A stretch of 64,000 nt of DNA from Endozoicomonas elysicola (GTDB lineage: Bacteria > Pseudomonadota > Gammaproteobacteria > Pseudomonadales > Endozoicomonadaceae). The stretch spans positions 1,565,825 to 1,629,824 of the forward strand of contig NZ_JOJP01000001.1 in assembly GCF_000710775.1 (NCBI RefSeq), given 5' to 3'. The notes beneath the pieces were generated by a model. It ran no database searches, was not told the DNA's origin, and saw nothing but the letters and a program-made list of their open reading frames with translations. The position numbers and the translations under genes were made by a program. The stretch's first letter is position 1. Every line of letters begins with the position of its first letter. Shown here one piece after another: positions 1 to 9,371 of this stretch.

Positions 1-137
1 GGCGGACTCTTCGAAAGATTCTTTTCGTATCAGTCGGTGGCTCCCCAGCGCCCGCCACCTCAGTGACAGTGAACGGGCTCTCAGAGAATACGCAGGGTAT
101 CTGTGGTACTGGTTGGCCTATCGTAACTGACGAGTTG

Positions 138-223
138 TTTTTAACCACGAAGATCACAAAGTTCACTAAGAAAAAGACATTCTTTTCTTTCTTTGGACCC
201 TTTGTGATCTTCGTGGTTAAAAA
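138..223. repeat. Palindromic repeat, CACAAAG family
   Basis: Two perfect 24-bp inverted arms (138-161 and 200-223), built on AACCACGAAGATCACAAAG, are separated by 38 bp of pyrimidine-rich sequence. The element ends 8 bp after the fumC stop codon, so the folded RNA could also end fumC transcription. Diverged copies occur at 22141-22205, 43838-43979, 45505-45670 and 63430-63545. The perfect arms suggest this copy is the youngest or the best maintained. The rest of 1-231 holds no gene that I can recognise. Confidence 0.85.
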
Positions 224-231
224 GGGCGCGA

Positions 232-1629
232 TCACTCAGCTAAGCCACCCTTTGTTAGCAGAATGGGGTCCAGCAGTTTTTTGAGTTCTGATTCACTCAG
301 GTTGGTCTTCTCTTTTGCTACCTCAAATACCGAGCGCTTTTCTGTATAGGCCTGCTTGGCTATTTCAGCGGCTTTCATGTATCCAATTACCGGGTTCAGT
401 GCGGTAATCAGTATTGGGTTTTTGTAGAGCGCTTCGTCGATGTGCTCTTGTTTAACCTTAAAGTCAGCCAGTGCTTTATCCGCCAGTAATCGACAGCTAT
501 TGGACGCCAGAGTGATGCCTTTAATCAGGTTACTGCCTATCATGGGCAGCATGGTATTTAATTGAAAGTTGCTGGATTGGGCCCCGATAGTGATGGCGGT
601 ATCAAAGCCGGTAATCTGTGCCGAAGCCATCAGTACACACTCACAAATGACCGGGTTTACTTTCCCCGGCATGATGCTCGATCCGGGCTGTAGAGCCGTC
701 ATCTCTATTTCTCCCAGCCCAGCTAAAGGACCGCTGTTCATCCAGCGAAGGTCATTGGCAACCTTGGTTAAGGTGGTCGCCAGACTTTTCAGCGTAGAAG
801 AAAGCTCAAGGGCGGCTGATGGCAGGCTCAGCGATGCAAAGAAGTTATCACTGGGCTTAAAGGTGATCCCGGTGGTTCGATGTAAGTGTTCACACACCTT
901 TATAGCAAAGTCCCGATGAGTATTGGTGCCGGTACCCACAGCCGTGCCACCAATGGCCAGGGAATTCAGCCTTTCCATGCATTGCTGAAAACGCTGCCGA
1001 TCCTGCAGAACCAGTGCTTTCCAGCCACTGATTTCCTGCTCAAAGGTCACCGGCATGGCATCCATAAGATGAGTCCTGCCGGTTTTGACGATACTGCCAA
1101 GCTCTTGCTCCCGCTGGTCAAGAATTTTCAACAAGTGATCTACTGCTGGCATCAGTTGGTGTTTTACCATTTCAGAAGCGGCAACATGTATAGCGGAAGG
1201 AATCACATCGTTACTGCTCTGTCCCATATTCACATGATCATTGGCTGAAACCTCCAGGTGATTCTTACGTTTAACCAGCTGAGTAATCACCTCGTTTACA
1301 TTCATATTACTGCTGGTGCCAGAGCCAGTCTGGTAAATATCCACTGGGAACTGCTGCTCATAGTTGCCAGGAAAATTTCCCTGAATCACCTGATCACAGG
1401 CTCTGGCGATGGCGTTGGCTAACTCTTCGGAAAGAAGCCCAAGCTCATGGTTAGCTTTAGCTGCAGCCTGCTTTATCTGGGCGATGGCCCTAATAAAGGT
1501 AGGAGGAAGAGGCTGGTTGCTGATATGAAAATTGTTCACGGCACGTTGCGTCTGGGCACCATAGAGCGCCTCAGCTGGCACAGAGACTTCACCAAGGCTG
1601 TCTTTTTCGATTCGGCTTCTGTTGGGCAT
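232..1629 (-). CDS. fumC: Class II fumarate hydratase
   Basis: This enzyme catalyses the reversible hydration of fumarate to L-malate in the TCA cycle; it is the oxygen-stable, iron-free, homotetrameric class. The 465-residue length is normal for FumC. The substrate-binding segment GSGTSSNMNVNE lies near residues 98-110, the catalytic histidine motif TGRTHLMDA near 182-190, and the superfamily signature GSSIMPGKVNPV near 316-327 carries the catalytic serine. The protein starts MPNRSRIEKDSLGEV, which matches family N-termini. The gene stands alone; a palindromic repeat follows directly after its stop. Related aspartases and argininosuccinate lyases share the signature, but the N-terminal EKDSLGEV.VP..ALYGAQTQRA pattern is fumarase-like. 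Confidence 0.97.
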   Translation of the reverse strand: MPNRSRIEKDSLGEVSVPAEALYGAQTQRAVNNFHISNQPLPPTFIRAIAQIKQAAAKANHELGLLSEELANAIARACDQVIQGNFPGNYEQQFPVDIYQTGSGTSSNMNVNEVITQLVKRKNHLEVSANDHVNMGQSSNDVIPSAIHVAASEMVKHQLMPAVDHLLKILDQREQELGSIVKTGRTHLMDAMPVTFEQEISGWKALVLQDRQRFQQCMERLNSLAIGGTAVGTGTNTHRDFAIKVCEHLHRTTGITFKPSDNFFASLSLPSAALELSSTLKSLATTLTKVANDLRWMNSGPLAGLGEIEMTALQPGSSIMPGKVNPVICECVLMASAQITGFDTAITIGAQSSNFQLNTMLPMIGSNLIKGITLASNSCRLLADKALADFKVKQEHIDEALYKNPILITALNPVIGYMKAAEIAKQAYTEKRSVFEVAKEKTNLSESELKKLLDPILLTKGGLAE

Positions 1630-1818
1630 GGTCAGGAACCTTATAAAGGCAAAAGATTTGGGGGGGCGACGATTTATTCAGGCAACTCCTTTATCGGAGA
1701 GAAGAGAGGATAGTTAATGGTAGATTAGATATTTATGGTTGACTGGATTGTAGCTGTAAGAAACTTTTCATTAAGTAATGAGTCAAAAAGATGCGATAGC
1801 ATAAACTAAGAGGTTGTT

Positions 1819-2709
1819 ATGTCTGGAGGACTTTGTCCAGTATCTTCTTACGCCCTGCCTTCATCTTTTGATAAGCAATGTATGTCGGATGCTGTTGAAA
1901 AAATAAAACATAAGGCTTCGCAATACGTAAATGGGGCAGAGAGGTTTCTAAAATCAGGGAGTATCGGAGACTTTCTGGGGGCGGCAAAAGCAATAGCTAC
2001 AGAACTCAAGGGGCCTGAAAGGCATTTAAAATCGTGGTCTCTCCCTTATAATTTGACGCCTCTACATATTGCATGCTTGGCAAGAGACGATGATCTTTTA
2101 AAGGCTGCTTTAAACGATTCGCGTTGTTTATCTTGTATTGATCAATGCACAGTCGGGCTAAGTGAGGAGAAGCTTGCTGTCACTGTTGGTGAAAAGAGCA
2201 TGCCAGCGATGAATCATGATACTGCACTGCACTTTGCATTATTTACCGGATGGAATGAAGGTGCTCTTATTCTTATTGAGCAGCTCAAGGCGGCAGGTAG
2301 TTTGGATCATACTGTTAATAATACCGGAAATAGTTTGCTTAATTTGGCGGCAGGAAACTGTAGTCTTGAGGTAGTAAAGGAGCTTTGTAAGAACTTTGCT
2401 AACTGCGATGGATATAAAGACTTCTTGCTTCATACGACGCATAATCACAGCAGTATACTGCATCATGCGAGTTCACAGAAAAAACCTGATGTTTTCCATT
2501 TTCTCTTCAATGAACAGATGTTGTTTGGTTTGAACACTCTGTTTACGCCGGATAAGGGGGGCAGTACTCCTTATGGATTAATCCAGAATAAGAATTATGA
2601 GCCAGCTAGTGAGGAAGTAACATGGGATATTGTGCGAGAGGAATGTCTGCAGGAGTTCAAGAAGGAGCAGATGCAGCAGTCCTTACAATGGAGGTGCAAT
2701 ATAGTTTGA
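1819..2709 (+). CDS. Ankyrin-repeat protein, possible host-interaction factor
   Basis: This 296-residue protein has at least four recognisable ankyrin units. They run from about 75 (LTPLHIACLARDDDLLKAAL), 138 (DTALHFALFTGWNEGALILI), 171 (GNSLLNLAAGNCSLEVVKEL) and 212 (SSILHHASSQKKPDVFHFLF). The first ~70 residues and the charged C-terminus (EEVTWDIVREEC, KKEQMQQSL) show no domain I recognise. There is no signal peptide or membrane segment. AAGAGG at 1809-1814 supports the ATG start. Ankyrin arrays mediate protein binding; in host-associated bacteria they are often secreted effectors, but no secretion signal is visible here, so that role is inference. The gene is isolated between minus-strand housekeeping genes and more AT-rich than they are, which fits acquisition. 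Confidence 0.85.
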   Translation: MSGGLCPVSSYALPSSFDKQCMSDAVEKIKHKASQYVNGAERFLKSGSIGDFLGAAKAIATELKGPERHLKSWSLPYNLTPLHIACLARDDDLLKAALNDSRCLSCIDQCTVGLSEEKLAVTVGEKSMPAMNHDTALHFALFTGWNEGALILIEQLKAAGSLDHTVNNTGNSLLNLAAGNCSLEVVKELCKNFANCDGYKDFLLHTTHNHSSILHHASSQKKPDVFHFLFNEQMLFGLNTLFTPDKGGSTPYGLIQNKNYEPASEEVTWDIVREECLQEFKKEQMQQSLQWRCNIV

Positions 2710-2906
2710 GTTTTTAATCCTTTCCTATTTAATGCTCTTAATTAGTTTACGCTTGCGCACTTGAGGTATGGTTTTCGGTTTTTTAGTTCTCTATGCCTCG
2801 TACAGTTCCCAGGAATGATCGGGGGTAATACGCTTTTGAGAAGATTATGGAGTGTTTGTCTAGAATAATAATGAGACTGGAGTAAAAAGTTGCACTGAGA
2901 AGCTAA

Positions 2907-4463
2907 TTAGTCTGGCCCATCTATGGAAGACTTCCGGTATATAACCAGCAAAATCATTAGTAGGGCAATTATAAGAACAGGCCAGGATCCTAAAGCCATA
3001 AACGGAGTCTGGCCTTCCCGAATCTCAGCTGAAGATGACAGCACTCCACTGGTAAAGCGTGGAATGGTTTCTACCACATCACCCTTTTCATCAATCAGGG
3101 CAGTAATTCCATCATTGGTAGCACGGATCATATAACGACCGGTTTCCAATGCTCGCATTCGGGCAATCTGGAAGTGCTGTACTGGGCCAATGGATTTTCC
3201 AAACCAGGTATCGTTGCTGATGGTTATCAGCAGCCCGCTTTCCTGAGCCATCTGTGCGGCAAAGTCCGGATAGACCACTTCATAACAGATATAAGAAGCA
3301 ATTTTTACATCTCCAGCCTGAATCAGGGCTTGTTCGGAATGTCCTTGAGAGAAATCCGACATAGGGAGATTAAAGAAATCAATCAGTCCACGAAGCATTG
3401 ACTCCATTGGGACATACTCACCAAAAGGCACCAGCTTCTGTTTGTCATAGCGGCCAGAGCCGTCGCCCATGGACAGAATACTGTTGTAGTAGCGAGTTTC
3501 ACTGCCTGAGTTATCGTCCACAGGCATGCCCAGAATCAGGGTGGTATTATTTTGCCGGGCTTGCCGATCCAAATGAGTCATTAAGCCTTGCGCACGGTTA
3601 TAAAACAGTGGAATGGCATTTTCTGGCCATATAATCAGCTCCTGCTCCCACTGATCTTCAGTAAGGCCTATGTAGGTGCTGACGGTGGAATGAATAAAGT
3701 CAGGATCCCACTTCAGACTTTGAGGGATATTACCCTGAATAGCACTGAACGATAGCTCTCCAGTCTTTTCAGTCCACTGAATATGCGCCAGAGGCCATGC
3801 CAGACCCCAGCACCCAAGAGAGATTAATAACGCAATAATATCAGGCGTTCGTTTTTGCTTTGCAGGAATGACCAGGGCGAACAATAGGCAAGCCGTTGTT
3901 ACCATTAGCAGGCTTAGGCCATAGGTCCCAATAACAGGGGCCAGTGCTGAAAAAGGAGTATCCAGCAGGGCATAGCCAGACAACAGCCATGGGAAACCGG
4001 TCAGCAGCCAGCTGCGAACCCACTCAAACAAAACCCAGATGCTGGAAAACAGAAGCGCCTGTTGCCATGGAGGAAGCCTGTTGGATTTACTCTGCTCTGC
4101 CTTTCGTTGATTCAACCAACTGTAAAGCAGGAAAGCTGGCATTATCATTAAAGCGGAAATGCCCAGCACGAAAAGTCCGGTCAGCAGTCCTGCCAGCATT
4201 GGAGAGGCTGCGCCAAACTCATGGATACTGACGTATATCCACGAAGTGCCTGCACCAAACATACCGACACCAAAAAGAAAGCCACAAAGTGTGGCTTTCT
4301 TGACCGGCAAGGTTCGGGTCAGGAGAAATACAGTGCCAACGGCCAGCATGGGAACTGGCCATAAGTCAAAGGGACTGAAGCCCAAAGGCATAGCCGAACC
4401 TGCTGCCAGAGACAGCAGATATCGCACTACTTCCACATAAGAACGGGGAGTAACGGAAGGCAT
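2907..4463 (-). CDS. lnt: Apolipoprotein N-acyltransferase
   Basis: Lnt transfers an acyl chain from phospholipid to the N-terminal cysteine of apolipoproteins, the last step of lipoprotein maturation, in the inner membrane. The 518 residues comprise about six hydrophobic helices (residues ~10-220) and a periplasmic nitrilase-like domain (~230-490). The catalytic triad motifs are visible: WPENAIP (Glu near 281), KLVPFGEYVP (Lys near 342) and YICYEVVYPD (Cys near 390). A last transmembrane helix (PVLIIALLMILLVIY) closes the protein. The start codon overlaps the corC stop by one base (TAATG on the minus strand), so translation is probably coupled. It is the last gene of the miaB-ybeZ-ybeY-corC-lnt run. 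Confidence 0.97.
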   Translation of the reverse strand: MPSVTPRSYVEVVRYLLSLAAGSAMPLGFSPFDLWPVPMLAVGTVFLLTRTLPVKKATLCGFLFGVGMFGAGTSWIYVSIHEFGAASPMLAGLLTGLFVLGISALMIMPAFLLYSWLNQRKAEQSKSNRLPPWQQALLFSSIWVLFEWVRSWLLTGFPWLLSGYALLDTPFSALAPVIGTYGLSLLMVTTACLLFALVIPAKQKRTPDIIALLISLGCWGLAWPLAHIQWTEKTGELSFSAIQGNIPQSLKWDPDFIHSTVSTYIGLTEDQWEQELIIWPENAIPLFYNRAQGLMTHLDRQARQNNTTLILGMPVDDNSGSETRYYNSILSMGDGSGRYDKQKLVPFGEYVPMESMLRGLIDFFNLPMSDFSQGHSEQALIQAGDVKIASYICYEVVYPDFAAQMAQESGLLITISNDTWFGKSIGPVQHFQIARMRALETGRYMIRATNDGITALIDEKGDVVETIPRFTSGVLSSSAEIREGQTPFMALGSWPVLIIALLMILLVIYRKSSIDGPD

Positions 4464-5305
4464 TAGCAGGGGGTTACCCGCAGTAGTCGAATTCGACGAC
4501 CATCGGCGTTCAATACATCAAAACGGAAACCGGAGATTTCCACCGACTCATTGCGGGTCGGCATATGGCCAAACTCCTGCATCACAATGCCTCCAATGGT
4601 GTCGAACTCATCGTCCGGGAATTTGGTGGTAAATTGTTCGTTGAAATCTTCGATGGGCGTCAATGCTTTAACAATGAAGGCATGCTCAAGATCATCGGCT
4701 GGTTTGATGAAAGTATCTTCATCAACATCGGTTTCATCTTCAATATCACCAACAATCTGTTCCAGCACATCTTCAATGGTAACCAGACCAGCAACACCAC
4801 CAAACTCATCAATAACGATGGCCATGTGATTGCGGTTGGTACGAAATTCCCTGAGCAAAACGTTCAGGCGTTTGCTTTCGGGGATAAACGTTGCCGGGCG
4901 TAAATGGTTCTTGATATTGAATTTGCTGCCAGTGTTGAGGATCAGTGGTAGCAGATCTTTGGCCAGCAGGATGCCAATGACTTCGTCTTTCGTGTCGCCA
5001 ATGACAGGGAAGCGGGAATGGGCAGACTCAATAACCTGGGGAAGAAATTCTTCGGGGCTCTGGTCTTCATCAACACAGACCATCTGGGAGCGGGGAATCA
5101 TGATTTCGCGAACCTGCATGTCCGCAACCTGTACAGCGCCTTCAATGATGCTCAGTGCTTCATCATCCAGCATGCCGCGGCTTCCGGCATCTCTCAGTAT
5201 TCCCAGAAGTGCATTCCGGTCTTTGGGGTCCTGATGAAACATACTGGTCAGTTTGTCCATCCAGGATGGTGACGGATGATCATCCGCCGAATGGTCGTCG
5301 CTCAT
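4463..5305 (-). CDS. corC: CorC/YbeX-type CBS-domain protein (Mg/Co efflux family)
   Basis: This 280-residue cytoplasmic protein has a CBS-domain pair (about residues 67-188, starting VREIMIPRSQMV and containing HMAIVIDEFGGVAGLVTIEDVLEQIVGDIEDE) followed by a CorC/HlyC transporter-associated domain (about 205-280, TIGGIVMQEFGHMP). It has no membrane helices, unlike the longer CorB/CNNM relatives. The family is linked to magnesium and cobalt efflux and, in E. coli, YbeX is linked to ribosome maturation. Its position between ybeY and lnt is the conserved gammaproteobacterial order. The last base of the stop codon is the first base of the lnt start. Confidence 0.95.
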   Translation of the reverse strand: MSDDHSADDHPSPSWMDKLTSMFHQDPKDRNALLGILRDAGSRGMLDDEALSIIEGAVQVADMQVREIMIPRSQMVCVDEDQSPEEFLPQVIESAHSRFPVIGDTKDEVIGILLAKDLLPLILNTGSKFNIKNHLRPATFIPESKRLNVLLREFRTNRNHMAIVIDEFGGVAGLVTIEDVLEQIVGDIEDETDVDEDTFIKPADDLEHAFIVKALTPIEDFNEQFTTKFPDDEFDTIGGIVMQEFGHMPTRNESVEISGFRFDVLNADGRRIRLLRVTPC

Positions 5306-5327
5306 TGCCCTCTGTCTTCATGGCTAT

Positions 5328-5350
5328 GCCCACGCTTTAAAAGCATGGGC
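5328..5350. repeat. Short hairpin between ybeY and corC
   Basis: GCCCACGC (5328-5335) pairs with GCATGGGC (5343-5350), with one C/A mismatch, around an A/T-rich loop. It lies in the 93-bp gap between ybeY and corC. Its core resembles the CCCATGC/GCGTGGG hairpins at 45550-45630 and 63490-63520. It may be a degraded copy of that repeat or an intra-operon RNA processing or stability element. Confidence 0.5.
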
Positions 5351-5398
5351 GGTTTACTGAATACGAAACATTGCTCTTTCATTCGGAGATTTTCAGGT

Positions 5399-5860
5399 TC
5401 ACTCATTACCCTGATAGGGATCAGGATAGCCAAGCTGGCCAAGAATGTCCGTTTCCAGAGACTCCATTTTTTCGGCTTCATGATCTTCAATGTGATCATA
5501 GCCAAGCAGGTGAAGTGTGCCATGAACAATCATATGAGCCCAGTGGGAATTGAGACTTTTTTTCTGTTCAATGGCTTCCCGTTCAACGACCGGGACGCAT
5601 ATGACTAGATCGCCCAGTAATGGGAGTTCCAGTTCGGCAGGAAGGTCGGAAGGAAAGGACAGTACATTGGTTGGCCCCTCCTTCCCGCGCCATTGGCGGT
5701 TAAGCTCGGTTCCTTCTTCCTCATCCACAATGAGCAGGCTGATTTCAGCTTCTTTATAATGTTCGCCAACGGCAGCGGTAGCCCATTTCTCCAGTTCACT
5801 CTGGTCTGGGAGCTGTGAACTGGAGCTGTTGATCATTACATCAATATGAACCGTGGCCAT
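5399..5860 (-). CDS. ybeY: Endoribonuclease YbeY (16S rRNA maturation)
   Basis: YbeY is a zinc-dependent single-strand endoribonuclease involved in 16S rRNA 3'-end maturation and ribosome quality control. The 153-residue protein carries the three-histidine metal motif [11 protein letters not shown] at about residues 112-122, and the upstream block [18 protein letters not shown] typical of the family. The C-terminal GYPDPY tail is also family-like. The start ATG shares one base with the ybeZ stop codon (TAATG at 5858-5862 on the minus strand), indicating coupled expression with the PhoH-like ATPase. Confidence 0.97.
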   Translation of the reverse strand: MATVHIDVMINSSSSQLPDQSELEKWATAAVGEHYKEAEISLLIVDEEEGTELNRQWRGKEGPTNVLSFPSDLPAELELPLLGDLVICVPVVEREAIEQKKSLNSHWAHMIVHGTLHLLGYDHIEDHEAEKMESLETDILGQLGYPDPYQGNE

Positions 5861-6999
5861 TACTGCATACCCTTGGAAGGTGAGGAGTCAGAAGCTGACA
5901 GGGAGCCATCAGTTGAGTCTTCAGCTGCTTGAGAGTCTTTCGCTGTGGACGGTTTTTTTGCCGGTCTGGAACCTTTATTTTCAGGTTGTCGTTGGGTCAG
6001 TTTGTCATAGCGGTCATAGGCCTGAACAATGCGTTGTACCAAGGGGTGGCGTACCACATCTTTGGCAGTGAACCAGGTAAAGCCAATGCCTTCCACACCT
6101 TTAAGAACTTCAATAGCACTGGCTAAGCCAGAGCGGGTACCTCTTGGCAGGTCAACCTGAGTGATATCCCCGGTAATGACTGCAGTGGAGCCAAAGCCTA
6201 TTCGGGTCAGAAACATTTTCATTTGTTCCTGAGTCGTGTTTTGTGCTTCATCAAGAATAATAAAGGAGTTATTAAGAGTTCGCCCACGCATATAGGCCAG
6301 AGGCGCCACTTCAATAACATTCTTTTCAATCAGCCGGTCAACCCGCTCGAAGCCGAGCATCTCATAAAGTGCATCGTAGAGCGGTCTTAAGTAAGGGTCG
6401 ATTTTCTGGGACAGATCACCCGGTAGAAAACCCAGTTTCTCACCGGCTTCAACGGCAGGACGAACCAGCAGGATGCGACGGATTTGCTCTTCTTCCAGTG
6501 CTTGAACGGCCGCAGCGACTGCCAGATAGGTTTTACCGGTTCCTGCAGGGCCAATGCCAAAATTGATGTCGTACTGAAGAATGGACTTTATATAGTTCTG
6601 CTGGTTAGGCCCTCTCGGTGTGATCAGACCTTTGCGTGTACGTAAGGATATCAGTTTGTCAGTTGGTTCCTCATGAATCCACTCAACAGCAGATTCCTGT
6701 AGGAAAAGGTGAACGGTGTTCGGACTGAGAGGCTCGTCCTTACCTGTTTCCCTGAACAGGCGCTTTAATATTTCTCCTGCTACGTCTGCTCGATCGTTTT
6801 CACCGGTGATGGCAAAAGTGTTGCCTCGATGGCGGATTATGACATCAAGCCGTTCTTCAATCTGCTTCAAGTGCTGATTGAACTGTCCACAAAGCTCAGC
6901 GAATCTCAGTGGTTCATCGGGCTCAAGGGAGAAACGGCAGACGTTATGGTCAGTACCGTGGCTATCAGGAGTGGGCTGTCCTTGTATGTTGGTATTCAA
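5860..6999 (-). CDS. ybeZ: PhoH-like ATPase YbeZ
   Basis: This 379-residue PhoH-family P-loop protein is genetically and physically linked to YbeY in rRNA processing. A KH-like N-terminal region (about 30-90) precedes the ATPase core with Walker A GPAGTGKT (near 149-156) and Walker B FIILDEAQ (near 243-250), and the sensor-like [13 protein letters not shown]. The last ~50 residues ([15 protein letters not shown] to the end) are low-complexity, Ser/Lys/Ala-rich and probably disordered, longer than in E. coli. The start is the ATG giving [15 protein letters not shown] 135-bp gap with a hairpin separates it from miaB upstream. Confidence 0.95.
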   Translation of the reverse strand: MNTNIQGQPTPDSHGTDHNVCRFSLEPDEPLRFAELCGQFNQHLKQIEERLDVIIRHRGNTFAITGENDRADVAGEILKRLFRETGKDEPLSPNTVHLFLQESAVEWIHEEPTDKLISLRTRKGLITPRGPNQQNYIKSILQYDINFGIGPAGTGKTYLAVAAAVQALEEEQIRRILLVRPAVEAGEKLGFLPGDLSQKIDPYLRPLYDALYEMLGFERVDRLIEKNVIEVAPLAYMRGRTLNNSFIILDEAQNTTQEQMKMFLTRIGFGSTAVITGDITQVDLPRGTRSGLASAIEVLKGVEGIGFTWFTAKDVVRHPLVQRIVQAYDRYDKLTQRQPENKGSRPAKKPSTAKDSQAAEDSTDGSLSASDSSPSKGMQ

Positions 7000-7095
7000 A
7001 GTCAGTTATTTGCCTTTACTGCTTGTTCATTCAAATAGAATATTACGATGGACAATGGATGAAAACCAAAAAGGATTCTTTGTCCGAAAGCAAAG

Positions 7096-7120
7096 AGAGG
7101 AGCTATCAGGTAGCTCCTCT
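7096..7120 (-). terminator. Hairpin between miaB and ybeZ
   Basis: A perfect 10-bp stem, AGAGGAGCTA (7096-7105) and TAGCTCCTCT (7111-7120), has a 5-nt loop. On the minus strand it is followed by CTTTGCTTTC, a weak U-tract, so it may only partly terminate miaB transcripts before ybeZ. On the plus strand it is followed by TTTTCT. Confidence 0.6.
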
Positions 7121-7134
7121 TTTCTACAGGTTGA

Positions 7135-8484
7135 TCAGGCCACACTATCCAGTTCTGAGCCAGACAGGGTTCCGCGAAGAGAGTGGGGTAGCGCTTCAAC
7201 AATTTCAACATTGGCAAAGTGCCCAATCAGTCGAGGGTCGGCACATTGGAAGTTAACGACACGGTTGCACTCGGTACGTCCGGATAGTTGCCCTGGATCT
7301 TTTTTGGAATAACCGGTGACCAGAATCTTCTGGGTGCTGCCAACCAGGCGGCGGCTGATCTGAATAACCTGTTGATTAATGCGGTCCTGCAGAATTTTCA
7401 GGCGCTGCTTTTTCACCTCCTCAGGAACATTGTCTTCCATATCAGAAGCAGGGGTGCCAGGACGTTTACTGAAAATGAAGCTGAAGGAGGCGTCAAAGCC
7501 CACTTCGGCAATCAGATTCATGGTGTCTTCAAAGTCTTGATCAGTCTCACCGGGGAAACCAACAATAAAGTCTGAAGAGAGTCTCAGATCAGGACGGATC
7601 GCCAGTAGCTGACGGATCTTTTTCAGGTAGTCGTCTGCTGTATGTTCACGTTTCATCAGCTGAAGAACCCGGTTTGAACCACTTTGTACCGGCAGGTGCA
7701 AGTGGCTGACAAGCTCCGGTACTTCGGCGTAGACGTTCACCAGGCTGTCAGAAAACTCCAATGGGTGAGAGGTAGTAAAGCGGATACGATCGATACCATC
7801 AATGGCAGCAACCAATGTGATCAGCTCAGCCAGATCACAGACCGTGCCATCATACTTTTCACCACGATAGGCGTTAACGTTCTGCCCCAGCAAGTTGATC
7901 TCTCGAACCCCTTTCTCTGCCAGTCCATAGCATTCAGCAATAACATCATCCATTGGGCGGCTGATTTCAGCGCCACGGGTATAGGGAACGATGCAGTAGG
8001 TGCAGTACTTGTCACAGCCTTCCATAATGGAAACAAAGGCAGTCGGACCGTCAACGCTGGGTTCTGGCAAGCGGTCAAACTTCTCAATTTCCGGGAAGGT
8101 CACATCCACGACAGGGATATGATTGGCCTTGCTGGTATCAATCATCTCTGGCAGACGATGCAGGGTCTGGGGGCCAAACACGACATCTACCTGGGGGGCA
8201 CGCTTTCGGATCTCCTCACCTTCCTGGCTGGCAACACAGCCACCGACCCCGATAATGAGGTCTGGGTTCTTTTCCTTGAGCTTTCTCCAGCGGCCCAGCT
8301 GATGGAAGAGCTTTTCCTGGGCTTTTTCACGAACAGAACAGGTATTCACCAACAGGACATCAGCTTCTTCCGGGTTGTCTGTCAGTTCCAGGGTATGGGT
8401 TTCACCGAGCAGGTCAGCCATGCGGGCTGAATCGTACTCGTTCATCTGACAACCATGTGTCTTGATATACAGTTTTTTGCTCAT
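7135..8484 (-). CDS. miaB: tRNA-2-methylthio-N6-dimethylallyladenosine synthase
   Basis: MiaB is a radical-SAM methylthiotransferase that converts i6A37 to ms2i6A37 in tRNAs reading UNN codons. From [19 protein letters not shown] the protein has 449 residues. The N-terminal UPF0004 domain has the three auxiliary-cluster cysteines (THGCQMN near 12, VNTCSVRE near 48, GGCVAS near 82). The radical-SAM cluster motif CDKYCTYC lies near 157-164, and a C-terminal TRAM domain covers the last ~65 residues. I chose the ATG at 8484 because it matches family N-termini; an in-frame ATG at 8547 would add 21 residues ([12 protein letters not shown]) without homology. It heads the ybeZ-ybeY-corC-lnt run. Confidence 0.97.
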   Translation of the reverse strand: MSKKLYIKTHGCQMNEYDSARMADLLGETHTLELTDNPEEADVLLVNTCSVREKAQEKLFHQLGRWRKLKEKNPDLIIGVGGCVASQEGEEIRKRAPQVDVVFGPQTLHRLPEMIDTSKANHIPVVDVTFPEIEKFDRLPEPSVDGPTAFVSIMEGCDKYCTYCIVPYTRGAEISRPMDDVIAECYGLAEKGVREINLLGQNVNAYRGEKYDGTVCDLAELITLVAAIDGIDRIRFTTSHPLEFSDSLVNVYAEVPELVSHLHLPVQSGSNRVLQLMKREHTADDYLKKIRQLLAIRPDLRLSSDFIVGFPGETDQDFEDTMNLIAEVGFDASFSFIFSKRPGTPASDMEDNVPEEVKKQRLKILQDRINQQVIQISRRLVGSTQKILVTGYSKKDPGQLSGRTECNRVVNFQCADPRLIGHFANVEIVEALPHSLRGTLSGSELDSVA

Positions 8485-8551
8485 TTCACACTTTACTGGC
8501 TTGTGCCTTAAAGGGCTCAAACCTGCAGCGAGGTTAAGCCTGTTCATATAT

Positions 8552-8713
8552 AAGCAGCTAACCAGATGAAATCATATTTTCTGAGTAACTGGGCAGTCCC
8601 TCTGCTGCGTTACAACGGTAGTTACATAGCTACAGCCATGCTCCTACCGTTTCGCTTTGCATACTAACTATCCACTCACCCAGAAATATTCGATTCCATT
8701 TGCTCAACTACTT
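8552..8713. repeat. 162-bp imperfect palindromic element (MITE-like)
   Basis: The arms at 8552-8597 and 8668-8713 are imperfect inverted copies. The left arm begins AAGCAGCTAACCAGATG and the right arm (reverse strand) AAGTAGTTGAGCAAATG, with about 75 percent identity and mostly transition differences. A second inner inverted repeat, CGGTAG...CTACCG, marks the centre. No coding capacity is seen. It lies upstream of miaB and of the divergent DUF1820 gene and fills most of the 8485-8986 gap. The remaining ~270 bp is AT-rich and probably carries both promoters; I cannot assign exact -35/-10 boxes. Confidence 0.7.
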
Positions 8714-8986
8714 AAAGAGAATAAACCGGGCATTATAGCTACCCCGCAGCATGGAGGATAGTCAATGATATGTCCGGTTAAACAGTGATTACATCAGGTT
8801 GGTCGTGGTCAGTGCACAGTATGGTCAGGTGATCACGAATAAAAATTCCTCTCAGGTTTGTACATTTCCAGTGTATTTAAGCAAGCCAATGGCGTTTTGC
8901 TTTGTGTTATCATTCCCGCCCAGAATTCGTATTGTCAGCTCGAACCTCATAGATCGAGCCGTATTTTAGAGCGGTAATAGAACCCA

Positions 8987-9313
8987 ATGGCGAAAACCCC
9001 CATTTTCCGTGTGATCTTCCAAAACCAGGGCGAAGTGTTTGAAGTTTACGCCCGTCAGATTTTCCAGAGTGAGCTCTGGGGCTTTATTGAGGTCGAAGAG
9101 TTTGTCTTCGGTGAGCGCAGTCAGCTTTTGGTGGATCCCAGTGAAGAAAAGCTAAAGGCTGCTTTTGAAGGGGTTAAGCGCAGTTATATTCCTCTGAATA
9201 CCATTATTCGTATTGATGAGGTGGAAAAGGAAGGAACTGGGAAGGTTTCCGAAGCGAAAGGGGATAATGTCAGGCCTTTTCCGGTGATGCCACATATTCC
9301 CAGCAGGGATTAA
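8987..9313 (+). CDS. DUF1820 family protein
   Basis: This 108-residue soluble protein matches my recollection of the DUF1820 family: FRVIFQNQGEVFEVYARQIFQSELWGFIEVEEFVFGE, then LVDPSEEKLKAAFEGVKRSYIPLNTIIRIDEVEKEG. The family is small, common in Gammaproteobacteria and of unknown function. The ATG follows a GAGCGG-like purine stretch. Its own terminator follows 4 bp after the stop, so it is monocistronic. Confidence 0.9.
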   Translation: MAKTPIFRVIFQNQGEVFEVYARQIFQSELWGFIEVEEFVFGERSQLLVDPSEEKLKAAFEGVKRSYIPLNTIIRIDEVEKEGTGKVSEAKGDNVRPFPVMPHIPSRD

Positions 9314-9317
9314 TGTG

Positions 9318-9340
9318 AAGGGGCGCGAAAGCCCCTTTTT
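9318..9340 (+). terminator. Rho-independent terminator of the DUF1820 gene
   Basis: Stem AAGGGGC (9318-9324) and GCCCCTT (9331-9337) with loop GCGAAA, merging into a run of five T (9336-9340). Confidence 0.9.
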
Positions 9341-9371
9341 AGTTTCAGCCACTGTTGAAATACATTTAGCA

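Noticed and set aside
138-223. CACAAAG repeats considered as a CRISPR array
   Set aside because: Copies are single, palindromic and scattered; no regular spacer pattern and no cas genes in the window.
63-284. 73-codon plus-strand frame at the left edge
   Set aside because: It runs across the perfect palindrome (138-223) and into the 3' end of fumC on the other strand; no protein-like pattern.
8485-8547. Longer miaB start at 8547
   Set aside because: Adds 21 residues without family match and lacks a Shine-Dalgarno.
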